Source: Halobellus sp. Atlit-31R (GTDB lineage: Archaea; Halobacteriota; Halobacteria; Halobacteriales; Haloferacaceae). Taken from it: a stretch of DNA of 64,000 nucleotides. Positions 45,855 through 56,414 of the stretch are shown here, one piece after another. The stretch covers positions 62,001 through 126,000 of the forward strand of contig QPLR01000003.1 in the NCBI GenBank assembly GCA_003665935.1, given 5' to 3'. The position numbers were made by a program, and so were the translations under genes. The first letter of the stretch is position 1. Each line of letters starts with the position of its first letter. The notes under the pieces are model-generated. The model worked only from the letters and a program-made list of their open reading frames with translations, had not been told where the DNA came from and did no database searches.

Positions 45855-46310
45855 GAAGCACAGGCGACGAAGAAGGGGCGACTCCCCGACAGGTGAGGCG
45901 GTATCGTCTTGCTTTGACGAGAGTCGTAACCGTAGGACGGTGCTCGGGTTGAAGCCCGGGCTGAAACGTGGTGCGTTCCCGACCGCGCTGGATTCGACCA
46001 GCGAAACGGGGACTAAGACCGATTGTCCGTTTACAGGTGGGTCCATCTACAGGGTGTGACCCAAGCGCCTCTGTTTAGTAGGGGTGGTGGGCGGCCTCGC
46101 ACGGAGAGCAATCCGAGTCGCAACTTGGGGCGCTCGACGACGTGCGTGCGACGCCAGCGTGCTTTGCGCTGGTTTCCAACGCGGGACAGACAGCCCTTAG
46201 GAAGTAGCCCGACGCAAGCGCCGCAACCGAGGACAATACCCGTTACTGGGGGGAGATTGCAGTTGTGTATTGACCCGAAGTGTCACCTCCCTCTGTGAAA
46301 GCACGCTGTG
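45855..46310 (+). ncRNA. Candidate structured RNA (stem-loop cluster)
   Basis: Several local stems: GCTCGGG/CCCGGGC (45942-45948, 45955-45961), CGCTGG/CCAGCG (45986-45991, 45998-46003), TGGGTC/GACCCA (46038-46043, 46058-46063), GTCGCA/TGCGAC (46117-46122, 46147-46152), CCAGCG/CGCTGG (46154-46159, 46167-46172). No known RNA family is recognised; a degenerate transposon end is an alternative. Confidence 0.3.
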
Positions 46311-46485
46311 AAATCCAGTATCGTGAGCAAACTAAGCCCCATCGCGTTCCGAACCGATGAGGCCCGGCTGGTTGACTTCTCGTTCGTCTGTGTGTTCGTA
46401 TTCACAGCGCGCGCTGTACCAGCGGTGTGAAAGGCTTCGTTGACAGCGACTTCACACCAGCGGCGTCATCGGATTTTAACCCGCT

Positions 46486-46623
46486 ATGACTACCGAACAT
46501 CAAATCTTCATCGACGTACCGGATGGTGAACAATACGAGGAACTTCAGCGCATCAAACAACAGCACGGGCTGACGTGGCGCGGTCTCTTGCTACAAGGCG
46601 CGAACCGTATTGACGAACTGTAA
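46486..46623 (+). CDS. 45-aa ribbon-helix-helix-like protein
   Basis: A short frame, ATG at 46486 to TAA at 46621-46623. The product starts MTTEHQIFIDVP and contains EELQRIKQQHGLTWRGLLLQG: one strand followed by two helices, the order of ribbon-helix-helix repressors, and this style of small protein is common in haloarchaeal mobile DNA. A TTTTAA lies just upstream; an 8-bp inverted repeat at 46424-46458 may be its operator. Confidence 0.65.
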   Translation: MTTEHQIFIDVPDGEQYEELQRIKQQHGLTWRGLLLQGANRIDEL

Positions 46624-46686
46624 CACCGTCGCTACTCGTGTAGTGGCGGCGGCCCTACATAGACTTTTCTCGGAGGTCTCCCCGCT

Positions 46687-47265
46687 ATGACTAAATATAG
46701 AGACAAGCAGATACTCGAAGAACTGTACGTGAACGAGCAAATGACGATGGGCGAAATTGCCCGCAAGTTCGGATGTTCGACTCCGACCATCAAACGGTGG
46801 CTCGACTGGCACGGTGTCCAGACGCGAAACCAAGCAGGAAACGGAAAACGACCGTGGCACAGCAAGGAACGGCTCAGGAAGTTACACGTTGAGCAGGGAC
46901 TTTCTGTTGGTAACCTCGCCGAGCGATTCGGCTGTGACGACTGGACGGTCGAATACTGGCTCAGGAAATTCGAGATAGACGGACGCGAGCCACCTGCTGG
47001 TCTGTCAGATAGTCCTCCGACCAACCACTACTGGAAGGACGGCTATGAAGTCGTGTGCGCGGACCAGTTCGAGGTTCGCATCCACCGTCTCGTCGCTATT
47101 ACCGAACATGGAATCAATTACGTGGAGGATTGGAGTCAGTATCACATCCACCACAAGAACGGAGTCAAGTGGGACAATAGACCCGGAAATCTGGACGTGG
47201 TTACACCGGAAGAACACGGACGGATTCACAACCCGAAAACGAGGGAGAGAGCAACAACGACGTAG
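46687..47265 (+). CDS. HNH endonuclease with tandem HTH
   Basis: A 192-aa protein. Two successive sigma-70-r4-like HTH units (residues about 5-42, MGEIARKFGCSTPTIKRWL, and 58-95, VGNLAERFGCDDWTVEYWL) precede a C-terminal HNH nuclease: RIHRLVAITEHG, then YHIHHKNGVKWDNRPGNLDV and EEHGRIH. This is the layout of free-standing homing endonucleases of haloarchaeal viruses and plasmids. Convergent with the zinc-finger gene, six bases apart. Confidence 0.88.
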   Translation: MTKYRDKQILEELYVNEQMTMGEIARKFGCSTPTIKRWLDWHGVQTRNQAGNGKRPWHSKERLRKLHVEQGLSVGNLAERFGCDDWTVEYWLRKFEIDGREPPAGLSDSPPTNHYWKDGYEVVCADQFEVRIHRLVAITEHGINYVEDWSQYHIHHKNGVKWDNRPGNLDVVTPEEHGRIHNPKTRERATTT

Positions 47266-47271
47266 CGGACT

Positions 47272-47862
47272 TCAGCGACTACAGCCGACATCCACGTACG
47301 CTTGCAGGAGGATACGCTTCGCTTGTTTGTCCCCGGCCTTCGAGACGGCCTCATAGAGGCGTTCCACCTCGTCCTTCGAGAACGTCGCGAACGCCTCCGG
47401 CTCATCGGCTTCTTGCTCGTCGGCGTCGCTATCCGGGGAGGCCGCAGCACGACTATTCACGACGCCGATGATGTTCTCGTCGTCGTCGAGTTCAACGACC
47501 GGGAAATCATCCGGCTCGTGGACCTTCGAGGCGTTCGGCGGGTGGTTCTTCCGCCCGGCGACCTGCCCGAGATGAATCAGCACCCCCTGTTTTCCCTTGA
47601 ACGGCACGCCACAGTACGGGCAGAGCCGAGCGACGCTCTCGACCTCGCGCTCTGCCGGGTAGTCCACCTCGACCTCCTGCGTTCCGACTTCTTCGAGGTC
47701 GTCAAAGGAGACATCGTCTGGAATCTCTCCCGAGTCGCCGTGCCCGTCGCCGACGCTCCGGAGGACATGGAGGTGCATCCCGCGGGCCAATTTCTCGGCG
47801 TCACACCCTTCTACGGGACACTTGACGACTCGCTCGGCGTTCCGGCTCGGTTTGTCGCTCAC
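47272..47862 (-). CDS. Two-zinc-finger protein
   Basis: A 196-aa acidic protein with two C2H2-like fingers: CPVEGC with HLH (about residues 15-37), and CPYCG followed by HLGQVAGRKNH (about 79-104). The C-terminal third is a helical Lys/Asp-rich region (DEVERLYEAVSKAGDKQAKRI). GTG 47862 is used because it overlaps the stop of an upstream 61-aa frame (GTGA), the pattern of coupled genes. Probably binds DNA. Confidence 0.75.
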   Translation of the reverse strand: MSDKPSRNAERVVKCPVEGCDAEKLARGMHLHVLRSVGDGHGDSGEIPDDVSFDDLEEVGTQEVEVDYPAEREVESVARLCPYCGVPFKGKQGVLIHLGQVAGRKNHPPNASKVHEPDDFPVVELDDDENIIGVVNSRAAASPDSDADEQEADEPEAFATFSKDEVERLYEAVSKAGDKQAKRILLQAYVDVGCSR

Positions 47863-48044
47863 GCGACCACCTCGCAGACGACGGCGTTCTGGATAGCGGT
47901 GCGCTTTTGAGCGGCTGAGTTGTTGCTTCGCATGGCTTTCTGGTTCCACGGAAGGCCACCGTCCGGCGTCCCACCGCCGGGCGTTTTCCAACGCCCCGAG
48001 GGGACGGTGTCCTTCTCAATACTACCTAAGACGGCAGTAAACAT
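47859..48044 (-). CDS. 61-aa protein upstream of zinc-finger gene
   Basis: A short frame from the ATG at 48042-48044; the stop TGA overlaps the GTG of the zinc-finger gene by four bases. The product has a Gly/Pro-rich middle and ends AIQNAVVCEVVA. An ACTATATG element directly at the start complicates the promoter. No family recognised; coupling is the main argument for reality. Confidence 0.42.
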   Translation of the reverse strand: MFTAVLGSIEKDTVPSGRWKTPGGGTPDGGLPWNQKAMRSNNSAAQKRTAIQNAVVCEVVA

Positions 48045-48098
48045 ATAGTTACCGCCTTTGACGGAACTGTTAATGTGAGAAGCCCCGAACGTGGAGGT

Positions 48099-48338
48099 AT
48101 GAGTGACGGCTCGAAACCGGGACCGAAGCCGAAGGTGAGCGACGAGGAAATACTTCGCCTGTTCCGCGAGAGCACCGACCCCGTGCTTTCGACTGGAGAG
48201 GTGACCGAGGAGGTCCCGCTGAAGCGGCGCGCGACCTACGACAGACTGGTAGCACTCAACGAGCAGGGAGAACTCAACTCGAAGCAGATTGGCGGGCGGA
48301 ACACGGTCTGGTGGCTGGCTGAAACGGGCGAAGAATAG
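48099..48338 (+). CDS. Winged-helix DNA-binding protein
   Basis: A 79-aa protein with a classic haloarchaeal winged helix: VSDEEILRLFRESTDPVLSTGEVTEEVPLKRRATYDRL, then the wing QIGGRNTVWWL. The ATG at 48099 is preceded directly by GGAGGT (48093-48098), a perfect Shine-Dalgarno sequence that lies unusually close to the start. Likely a regulator of the element. Confidence 0.85.
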   Translation: MSDGSKPGPKPKVSDEEILRLFRESTDPVLSTGEVTEEVPLKRRATYDRLVALNEQGELNSKQIGGRNTVWWLAETGEE

Positions 48339-48350
48339 TCGGGCGAAGGT

Positions 48351-48581
48351 TCACCCCATTTTCCGCAGGGCTTCTCTGCGCGCTTCGATGGACGCCGAAT
48401 CGTCGCCAGAACGAGCCTTCTCCCGTTGTTCGGCAATCCACTCCGCCTGAGACTCTCCGACGGTCGCGTCGATGATTTCCCGTTCGATTTCTCGTTGCTT
48501 GTCTCGGGTAGTGGCGTACCCGTGTATCTCGATGAGTTTCGCAACGTGGTCCACGTCGAAGGGCGGGTCTGGTTCTGGCAT
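48351..48581 (-). CDS. Small charged helical protein
   Basis: A 76-aa protein starting MPEPDPPFDVDHVAKLIEIHG; mainly charged helices (DKQREIEREIIDATVGESQAEWIAEQREKA). No recognised family. Convergent with the winged-helix gene. The ATG at 48581 is preferred over the longer frame to 48644. Confidence 0.6.
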   Translation of the reverse strand: MPEPDPPFDVDHVAKLIEIHGYATTRDKQREIEREIIDATVGESQAEWIAEQREKARSGDDSASIEARREALRKMG

Positions 48582-49046
48582 GCCTGTGTAACCCCATACG
48601 AGCCGCAGAAATGTAAGTTTAAAGACAGAAGTGCCGGGGGTCAATTCTTCGTGAGGGTGCGCGCGCGGCGCTCATCGGGTTCGCGTGCGTCGAGTTGCTC
48701 CGTCATTATTCAAAATCGCCAGACGGTGCGGGGTGAGTGAGGAGAAATCGTCAACACGCGGTGCTGAGTGGGGTTCTGGCGCGCGGTATAAGACGCGAGT
48801 TGGTGAGCCGGTAGGCGACTGTTCGTAGCAGTAGCCGCCGAGGCTTGCGCGCGGCTCAACTGACAAGGTTGGTCGGAGCCGTCATTATAGAAAACCGCGG
48901 TACAGCGTCGGGGTAGTGAGATTAAATCATCAACACACTACCGGCAAGCGGTGCCGGACGACGGTACGAACACACCGGTTTCTGGGGGAGGTAAGTATTT
49001 AAAGAAGCAACGCCGTGTTGCGATTACTGAACGCGCGTAGCGCGTA
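48582..49046. other. Gene-free stretch beside attR with 58-bp repeats
   Basis: Two imperfect 58-bp direct repeats (48700-48757, 48879-48936) share CCGTCATTAT at one end, AAAA inside, and AATC-TCAACAC at the other. On the minus strand each has an AT-rich box next to an ATGACGG, so they may be duplicated promoters; the left one opens a 21-codon frame. Integrase arm sites are the alternative. Confidence 0.6.
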
Positions 49047-49078
49047 TGGACTCGCGGGGATTTGAACCCCGGGCCTCT
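49047..49078 (-). repeat. attR: 3' end of the intact tRNA-Ala
   Basis: The 32-bp core identical to 36618-36649. Because this copy is part of the complete tRNA, integration did not destroy the gene. Confidence 0.95.
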
Positions 49079-49118
49079 TCCTTGCGAAGGAAGCGATCTA
49101 CCCCTGATCTACGAGCCC
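49047..49118 (-). tRNA. tRNA-Ala (anticodon CGC)
   Basis: A 72-nt cloverleaf: acceptor GGGCTCG paired with CGAGTCC, including the G3-U70 wobble that defines alanine tRNAs; D-stem GATC/GATC; anticodon stem CTTCC/GGAAG with loop TTCGCAA; T-arm CGGGG/CCCCG with TTCAAAT; discriminator A. No CCA is encoded. Its 3' half is the integration site of the element. Confidence 0.97.
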
Positions 49119-49312
49119 GCATTACGTTCGAAGACAGCGCATCATTTGTACCTTCTGTTTCGGTCCCCGCACGGGGTACGCTGTCATACCGTCGCGAAGA
49201 GACGTCACAGATGTGACGCCGACGCCTTAGCGCCGTGCCCCGATACGGTCGCGGGACCGCACAGGCCGGAAACGGAAAGCGGCGTCGTGGAGGCGGACGC
49301 GGTCCGACCGGC

Positions 49313-49621
49313 TCAGTCTTCGAGGACGATCTCGATGCTGACGTCGTTGGGCACCTGAATCCGCATCAGCTGCCGGAGCGCGCGTTCGTCGGCGTCGATG
49401 TCGATGAGACGCTTGTGGACGCGCATCTCCCAGTGCTCCCACGTGGCGGTCCCCTCGCCGTCTGGGGACTTCCGCGCTGGCACTTCGAGTGTCTTCGTCG
49501 GCAGCGGGATCGGTCCGCTGAGGTTGACCCCCGTCTTGTTCGCGATCTCGCGAACGTCGTCGCAGATGTCGTCGAGGTCGTCCGGGCTGGTCCCGGCGAG
49601 GCGGACGCGTGCCTGCTGCAT
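49313..49621 (-). CDS. rpsJ: 30S ribosomal protein S10 (uS10)
   Basis: A 102-aa uS10, recognised by [20 protein letters not shown] and the loop [22 protein letters not shown], then [12 protein letters not shown]. It lies in the head of the small subunit. It starts immediately after the tuf stop codon with no gap, so tuf and rpsJ are one unit. Confidence 0.97.
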   Translation of the reverse strand: MQQARVRLAGTSPDDLDDICDDVREIANKTGVNLSGPIPLPTKTLEVPARKSPDGEGTATWEHWEMRVHKRLIDIDADERALRQLMRIQVPNDVSIEIVLED

Positions 49622-50887
49622 CTATCGCTCGTTGACCTCGAGGACCTTGCCGGCCGCGATGGTCTGACCCATGTCGCGGACTGCGAAGGACCCGAGTTCC
49701 GGGATGTCGCCGGACGGCTCGATGCTGAGCGGCTTCTGCGGTCGCACGGTGACGACGGCAGCGTCGCCGGACTGGATGAAGTCGGGGTTCTCCTCGGCGA
49801 CCTCACCCGAGGCGGGGTCGAGCTTCTGGTCGATCGCCTCGATCGTACACGCGACCTGCGCCGTGTGGGCGTGGAAGACCGGCGTGTAGCCCGCGGTGAT
49901 GACCGACGGGTGCTGCATCACGACGACCTGTGCCTTGAAGGTCTCGGCGACCGTCGGCGGGTCCTCGGCGGGCCCACAGACGTCACCGCGGCGGATGTCG
50001 TCCTTGCCGATGCCGCGAACGTTGAACCCGACGTTGTCACCGGGGCCGGCCTGCGGCACTTCTTCGTGGTGCATCTCGACGGTCTTGACCTCGCCGCCGA
50101 CGTCGGACGGCTGGAAGGAGACGTTGTCGCCGGGGCTGATGGTACCCGTCTCGACACGCCCGACCGGGACCGTACCGATGCCCGAGATCGTGTAGACGTC
50201 CTGGATCGGGAGACGCAGCGGCGCGTCCGTCGGCGGCTGCGGCTCCGGCAGGTTGTTGAGCGCTTCCAGCAGGGTGGGGCCGTCGTACCACGACGTGTTG
50301 TCCGACTCGTCGGCGACGTTGTCGCCCTCGAACGCGGAGATCGGGATGTAGAGGGCGTCGTCGGAGTTGAACTGGACCTGCTTGAGGAGCTGGTTGACCT
50401 CTTCGCGGACGTCGTCGTAGGAGTCTTCGCTGTAGTCGACGATGTCCATCTTGTTCACGCCGATGATGAGCTCGTTGATGCCCAGCGTGCGGGCGAGGAA
50501 GACGTGCTCACGGGTCTGCGGCGCGACACCGTCGTCGGCGGCGACGACGAGGACCGCGTTGTCTGCCTGTGACGCGCCCGTGATCATGTTCTTCACGAAG
50601 TCGCGGTGGCCCGGACAGTCGACGATGGTGAAGTAGTACTCGTCGGTGTCGAACTCCTGGTGGGCGATGTCGATGGTGACACCACGCTCGCGCTCCTCGG
50701 CGAGGTTGTCCATCACGTAGGCGAACTCGAAGCCGCCCTTGCCCTTCTCTTCGGCTTCTTCTCGGTGCTGCTCGATTACGTGCTCGGGGACAGATCCTGT
50801 CTCGAACAGGAGTCGCCCGACCAGCGTACTCTTACCGTGGTCGACGTGGCCAATGATGGCCAGGTTCTGGTGCGGTTTGTCACTCAT
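49622..50887 (-). CDS. tuf: Translation elongation factor EF-1A (aEF1-alpha)
   Basis: A 421-aa GTPase that delivers aminoacyl-tRNA to the ribosome. G1 is GHVDHGKS (13-20), G3 DCPGHRDF, G4 NKMD. The start ATG at 50887 matches the family ([13 protein letters not shown]). On the minus strand TTTTAG at about 50940 is a TATA candidate, giving a leader of roughly 25-30 nt that contains a GCGC-TAAG-GCGC hairpin (50899-50910). Confidence 0.97.
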   Translation of the reverse strand: MSDKPHQNLAIIGHVDHGKSTLVGRLLFETGSVPEHVIEQHREEAEEKGKGGFEFAYVMDNLAEERERGVTIDIAHQEFDTDEYYFTIVDCPGHRDFVKNMITGASQADNAVLVVAADDGVAPQTREHVFLARTLGINELIIGVNKMDIVDYSEDSYDDVREEVNQLLKQVQFNSDDALYIPISAFEGDNVADESDNTSWYDGPTLLEALNNLPEPQPPTDAPLRLPIQDVYTISGIGTVPVGRVETGTISPGDNVSFQPSDVGGEVKTVEMHHEEVPQAGPGDNVGFNVRGIGKDDIRRGDVCGPAEDPPTVAETFKAQVVVMQHPSVITAGYTPVFHAHTAQVACTIEAIDQKLDPASGEVAEENPDFIQSGDAAVVTVRPQKPLSIEPSGDIPELGSFAVRDMGQTIAAGKVLEVNER

Positions 50888-51044
50888 AGGTGGGTCACGC
50901 GCTAAGGCGCTCTGTACCGACCAGTTTGGCCAGAAAGCCCTAAAACCATTTCGATACGTAGACGGCCGAAACGCCGCAGTATCGCGGTTTGTGGGACCGA
51001 GTACCACGGGGATTTTCGAGCGACTGCGGGGTGGTGCGACGGCG

Positions 51045-52010
51045 CTATCCGAGCCGTCCGACGTCACCCAGAACGGCCGATGCGGTCTCCGGACCGCCCG
51101 CTCCGCGGCCGCTGAGGTTGAGTTGCCCCGCGTGCTCGGTCTCCAACTGGACGATGTTTCGGGTCCCGGTGACGGCGAGTGCGGCGTTCTGCGGCACCAA
51201 GCGCGGCCCGACGCGGATCCCGTCGCGGGTCGCCTCGCCGACGAGGCGGATCGTCCGACCGTCCTCGGCGGCGAGTTCCAGCGCGCTGCCGGGGACGTTG
51301 GTGATGCCTTCGACGTCCGCGTCCGCGAGCGTGAACTCGCGTTCGCCCTCCGAGAGCACGTTCGCGAGGATGACGCACTTCAGCGCGGCGTCGGTCCCCT
51401 CGACGTCGAACGTCGGGTCGGCCTCGGCGACGCCGAGGTCTTGGGCCTCCGCGAGGACGTGTTCGTAGTCGATTCCCTCGGCGGCCATCCGCGAGAGGAT
51501 GAAGTTCGCCGTCCCGTTGAGCACGCCGCGGGCGGCGGTGACGTGCGACGGTGAGAGATCCTCGACCGTCGAAACGATCGGGATCGCCCCGCCGACCGTC
51601 GCCTCGAAGCGGACTTCGCCGGCGCTCTGTCGTTCCAGTTCGCGGACGTCCGCGTAGCGCTCCGCGACCGGCCCCTTGTTCGCGAGCACGACGTGACGGT
51701 CGCGTTCGAGAGCCGCCTGCACGTGCGAGAACCCCGGTTCGGCGTCGTCGAGCGTCGTCGGCGTCGCCTCGACGAGGACGTCGTAGTCGGCTTCGAGCAC
51801 CGCGTCCGGGTCGTCGTCGCCGACGGAGCCCTCCTCGGCTTTGCGGTCCAGGGCCGCGGCCGCGTCGATTCCGGCGCCGTCGCCGGCGACGGCCGCCGAC
51901 GAGGAGTCAGCGAAGGCGACGACCGTGTGACCGTACTCCGCGGCGAGGTCGACGACCGAGCCGCCGACCGCGCCGGCGCCCACGACGGCGAGCCGCTTGC
52001 CGTCGGTCAT
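51045..52010 (-). CDS. hom: Homoserine dehydrogenase (short form, no ACT domain)
   Basis: A 321-aa NAD(P)-dependent enzyme making homoserine from aspartate semialdehyde for threonine and methionine. The Rossmann motif is [13 protein letters not shown], and the catalytic lysine region is [11 protein letters not shown] followed by GGAIPIVST and [14 protein letters not shown]. Unlike the ~430-aa bacterial enzyme it lacks the C-terminal ACT domain, which is supplied by the overlapping upstream gene (4-bp ATGA overlap). Confidence 0.95.
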   Translation of the reverse strand: MTDGKRLAVVGAGAVGGSVVDLAAEYGHTVVAFADSSSAAVAGDGAGIDAAAALDRKAEEGSVGDDDPDAVLEADYDVLVEATPTTLDDAEPGFSHVQAALERDRHVVLANKGPVAERYADVRELERQSAGEVRFEATVGGAIPIVSTVEDLSPSHVTAARGVLNGTANFILSRMAAEGIDYEHVLAEAQDLGVAEADPTFDVEGTDAALKCVILANVLSEGEREFTLADADVEGITNVPGSALELAAEDGRTIRLVGEATRDGIRVGPRLVPQNAALAVTGTRNIVQLETEHAGQLNLSGRGAGGPETASAVLGDVGRLG

Positions 52011-52666
52011 ACCGCACCCCCCGCGAGCGGTTCGACGACGTGTAACTCCTTCTCGGCGGCGATCTCGTCGACCATCTCCAGCGCCTCCGCGGTGGCACCG
52101 GCGCGCGTCGCGATCCGGAGGCGAGCGCTCGAGGTGTCGCTCCGTCCCTCCGGCGCGTTCAGCGAGAAGTCGGCGATCGAAGTCGCCGGGCACTCCTCGA
52201 TCCGGCGCAGCGTGTCCGAGAGGTCCGTGTCGACGAGGTGGCCGACGAGCAGGACGACGACCTCCTCGGCGTAGTGCTCCGCGCCCGCCTGCACCACGTT
52301 GACGCCCTCGTCGCGCAGCGCCGCGACGATGGCCTCGAAGCGGTCCGGCGTGGCTTCGACGTCGACTTCCACGGGGATGCGGCCGCGCGGGGTGACGTTC
52401 CCCCGTTCGTGGAAGATCGACAGGAGGTTCCCGCCGTTGTCGGAGATCGGCTGTAAGGCTGCGAGCAACTGCCCCGGCTGATCGGCGAGTTCGAGCCGAA
52501 TCGTGTGGGGCTGTGGCCGTCCGTCGGTGTCAGTGTCGACGTCGACGTCGGTGTCCTCGATCGAGCCGCGCGACCGCGACGTCCGGTCGTCGGAGTCGGA
52601 ATCGGAGCCGGAGTCGGAGTCGGATTCCGATTCGGCGTCGGCTTCGGAGTCGAGCGCAGACGTCAT
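52007..52666 (-). CDS. ACT-domain amino-acid-binding regulator
   Basis: A 219-aa protein. The first ~50 residues are a Ser/Asp repeat tail (SDSDSGSDSDSD) without structure; then an ACT domain (HTIRLELADQPGQLLAALQPISDNGGNLLSIFHERG) and a second ACT-like half. It probably binds threonine or another end product and regulates homoserine dehydrogenase, encoded next with a 4-bp overlap. Upstream, its start codon overlaps the stop of a 40-codon leader frame. Confidence 0.9.
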   Translation of the reverse strand: MTSALDSEADAESESDSDSGSDSDSDDRTSRSRGSIEDTDVDVDTDTDGRPQPHTIRLELADQPGQLLAALQPISDNGGNLLSIFHERGNVTPRGRIPVEVDVEATPDRFEAIVAALRDEGVNVVQAGAEHYAEEVVVLLVGHLVDTDLSDTLRRIEECPATSIADFSLNAPEGRSDTSSARLRIATRAGATAEALEMVDEIAAEKELHVVEPLAGGAV

Positions 52667-52785
52667 CGATAGATCACTCCCAAGAGCGCCAGTGCCTCAC
52701 GGGCCGCTGTGCGGTGAGAGACGGCGGCGCTGCGGTCCGTACTCGCATCGACGGCGCGGAGTCGTGAGGTCGTACCCGTACGCAT
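52663..52785 (-). CDS. 40-aa leader ORF of the ACT-hom operon
   Basis: ATG at 52783-52785, TGA at 52663-52665, overlapping the ACT gene start by four bases (ATGA). The peptide begins MRTGTTSRLRAVDAS and ends EALALLGVIYR; it has five Thr and seven Arg in 40 residues. A TTATAT box (52810-52815, minus) lies 27 bp upstream of this ATG, so the transcript should begin right at it and the leader must be translated first. Whether the peptide is functional or only couples translation is not known. Confidence 0.55.
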   Translation of the reverse strand: MRTGTTSRLRAVDASTDRSAAVSHRTAAREALALLGVIYR

Positions 52786-53158
52786 ACCCCAAGGTCAACT
52801 GCCGGACCGATATAAGCCTTCGTCGATGGCACGCATTGCCGCCGTCGCAAGCCGGGCGACGGCGATCGGGACGCCCACCACAGGAGCAGTCACCGTAGTC
52901 GCGTCGCCGGGGTCGTCCGGCGCGTCCGCTGCCGGCGAGAAGGCGGGGCAGAGCCGATCTGTCGGGGGACGGCGGCACCTGCACGCCGACGCGCGGAACA
53001 GAACGGAAACAGGCGGTCGCCCGCACCGACCGACGACTCCCGCCGAAGAGAGCGATCACAGGAGCAACCGATCGGATCGAACGGAGAAGCGAGCGGTCGG
53101 CGGTCGACCGCGTCTCGGCGGGCCGACGGAAGAACGAGCCTGAGTGGCTCGGTCGTCC
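52786..53158. other. Gene-free stretch between fusA and ACT-hom
   Basis: Apart from the TATA element of the leader ORF (52810-52815, minus strand) I see nothing. Open frames on both strands are GC-driven and encode Arg/Ser/Gly-rich products without family resemblance. Confidence 0.55.
52810..52815 (-). promoter_or_regulatory. TATA element of leader-ACT-hom operon
   Basis: CTTATATC on the minus strand, 27 bp before the leader ATG at 52785 and about 145 bp before the ACT gene. Confidence 0.65.
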
Positions 53159-55348
<2,190 letters not shown>

Positions 55349-55557
55349 TATACGAGCCAGTACCGGTAGGAGGGTCAAAAGGGTAGTGTTTTGCCGATGG
55401 CGAAATCGCCGGGTACGACCGTCGCTACCCAGAGTATGCCTCGTTTTGACACAGTATCCGGAGTCGCTCCGTGAGGCCCCGACAGTCGGAGTGCAACACC
55501 ACGTCGGCCCACGACGGAGTAAGAGTCTTGTCCTGCCACCCCGTGAGAGAGATACGC

Positions 55558-56331
55558 ATGGACTTGCGAGTACGCGGGGACGTCCCGGCCGATCCGTTTC
55601 TCGGTGCTGGCGACCTGTTCGAGACCGAGTACGACCTCGAGCTGCCGGTGTACGTCGACGTCCGGACGGACCCCGACGAACGGACCTGGGCGGCACACTA
55701 CGACGACCATCACGTGCTGAACATCTCCCGACAGGCGGCGACGAGTGCGATGGCCCGCGAGCTGATCGTTCACGAACTCGCGCACATGGCTCGCAACGAG
55801 GAGGGCCACGCCTCACACCATCTGCCGACGGAGGAGGCGCTCTTTCTGGCGCTGTCGGGCGAGTCAGTGGAACGGCGCAAGGTCGCTCACTGCTATCAGA
55901 TCGCGAACCACATGAAGGACATCTACGCCGACGACATCACCCTCTCGGTGATGCCCCCGGAGAAACTGGTCTCCTTCCTCGAATCCGAGCTGGCTCGCGC
56001 GGTCGCGACGCGCTCGGACCCCGCACCGTGGCCGGACTCGCGCCGCGTCACCGCCGGCTCGGATCCGGAGATCACCGCCGTCAACGCCGCCTTCGCGCTC
56101 GGCCTCGTCGAGCGCCACGACGTGATCGACGCCGAACACCGCCTCTACGATCTGGCGCACGCCGCTGCCGACGACGCCCCGACGATCGACCTCGACGCGT
56201 TCAAACGGCGCTTCCGCTCGCTCGGCGAGGACCCTTCCGCCAGCGACTATCGGAAGACGCTGGTCGACGCCACCCGCGCGTACGTCGTCGGCGAACCGGG
56301 CGAGGCAGGCGGCGACGTCGCTGCCGACTGA
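55558..56331 (+). CDS. HExxH zinc-metalloprotease-like protein (DUF5781-type)
   Basis: A 257-aa protein on the opposite strand to the surrounding str cluster. The HELAH motif (HExxH, residue about 81) lies in a helix ([21 protein letters not shown]), with further His and a Glu downstream that could complete a zinc site. The N-terminus starts [17 protein letters not shown] recall the family as DUF5781; no substrate is known. It sits between fusA and rpsG, which it interrupts. Confidence 0.8.
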   Translation: MDLRVRGDVPADPFLGAGDLFETEYDLELPVYVDVRTDPDERTWAAHYDDHHVLNISRQAATSAMARELIVHELAHMARNEEGHASHHLPTEEALFLALSGESVERRKVAHCYQIANHMKDIYADDITLSVMPPEKLVSFLESELARAVATRSDPAPWPDSRRVTAGSDPEITAVNAAFALGLVERHDVIDAEHRLYDLAHAAADDAPTIDLDAFKRRFRSLGEDPSASDYRKTLVDATRAYVVGEPGEAGGDVAAD

Positions 56332-56414
56332 ATCGAGACGAGTCGAAGAGAGAGAGCCGAAAACCGCACTGCAAACAGCAGGTCGCAGACCGCGTTCGAC
56401 GAGCTGCGAACGGT

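Larger units (their letters stand above)
45045..46485. other. 1.4-kb gene-free core of the element
   Basis: No convincing coding gene. It holds AT-rich tracts (about 45065-45120 and 45600-45720), a block resembling the one at 40173 (45317-45362), a 32-bp direct repeat (45763-45794, 45816-45847), a cluster of stem-loops (45942-46172), and an 8-bp inverted repeat (46424-46431, 46451-46458) just before the 45-aa gene. It may contain an origin, a non-coding RNA or the remnant of another insertion. Confidence 0.6.
36618..49078. mobile_element. Integrative element in tRNA-Ala(CGC), about 12.4 kb
   Basis: The last 32 bases of the tRNA-Ala gene occur as exact direct repeats at 36618-36649 and 49047-49078. 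A tyrosine recombinase begins about 140 bp inside the left repeat. The interior is a patchwork of small genes, a large restriction-modification enzyme, AT-rich segments and lower-GC genes (notably 37868-38854), in contrast to the flanking housekeeping clusters. The intact tRNA sits at the right end with its 3' end pointing into the element, the normal arrangement after site-specific integration into a tRNA 3' end. I see no replication, packaging, capsid or conjugation gene, so it is either a satellite-type or integrase-mobilised island. Confidence 0.93.

Noticed and set aside
45488..46298. Possible coding frames across the gene-free core, including a 106-codon frame at 45739
   Set aside because: Basic, Ser/Arg/Cys-rich, interrupted by stops and running through the stem-loops; I could not support a transposase remnant.
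52826..53143. 106-codon frame upstream of the ACT-hom promoter
   Set aside because: Low-complexity product without family resemblance; no ribosome site or placed TATA element.
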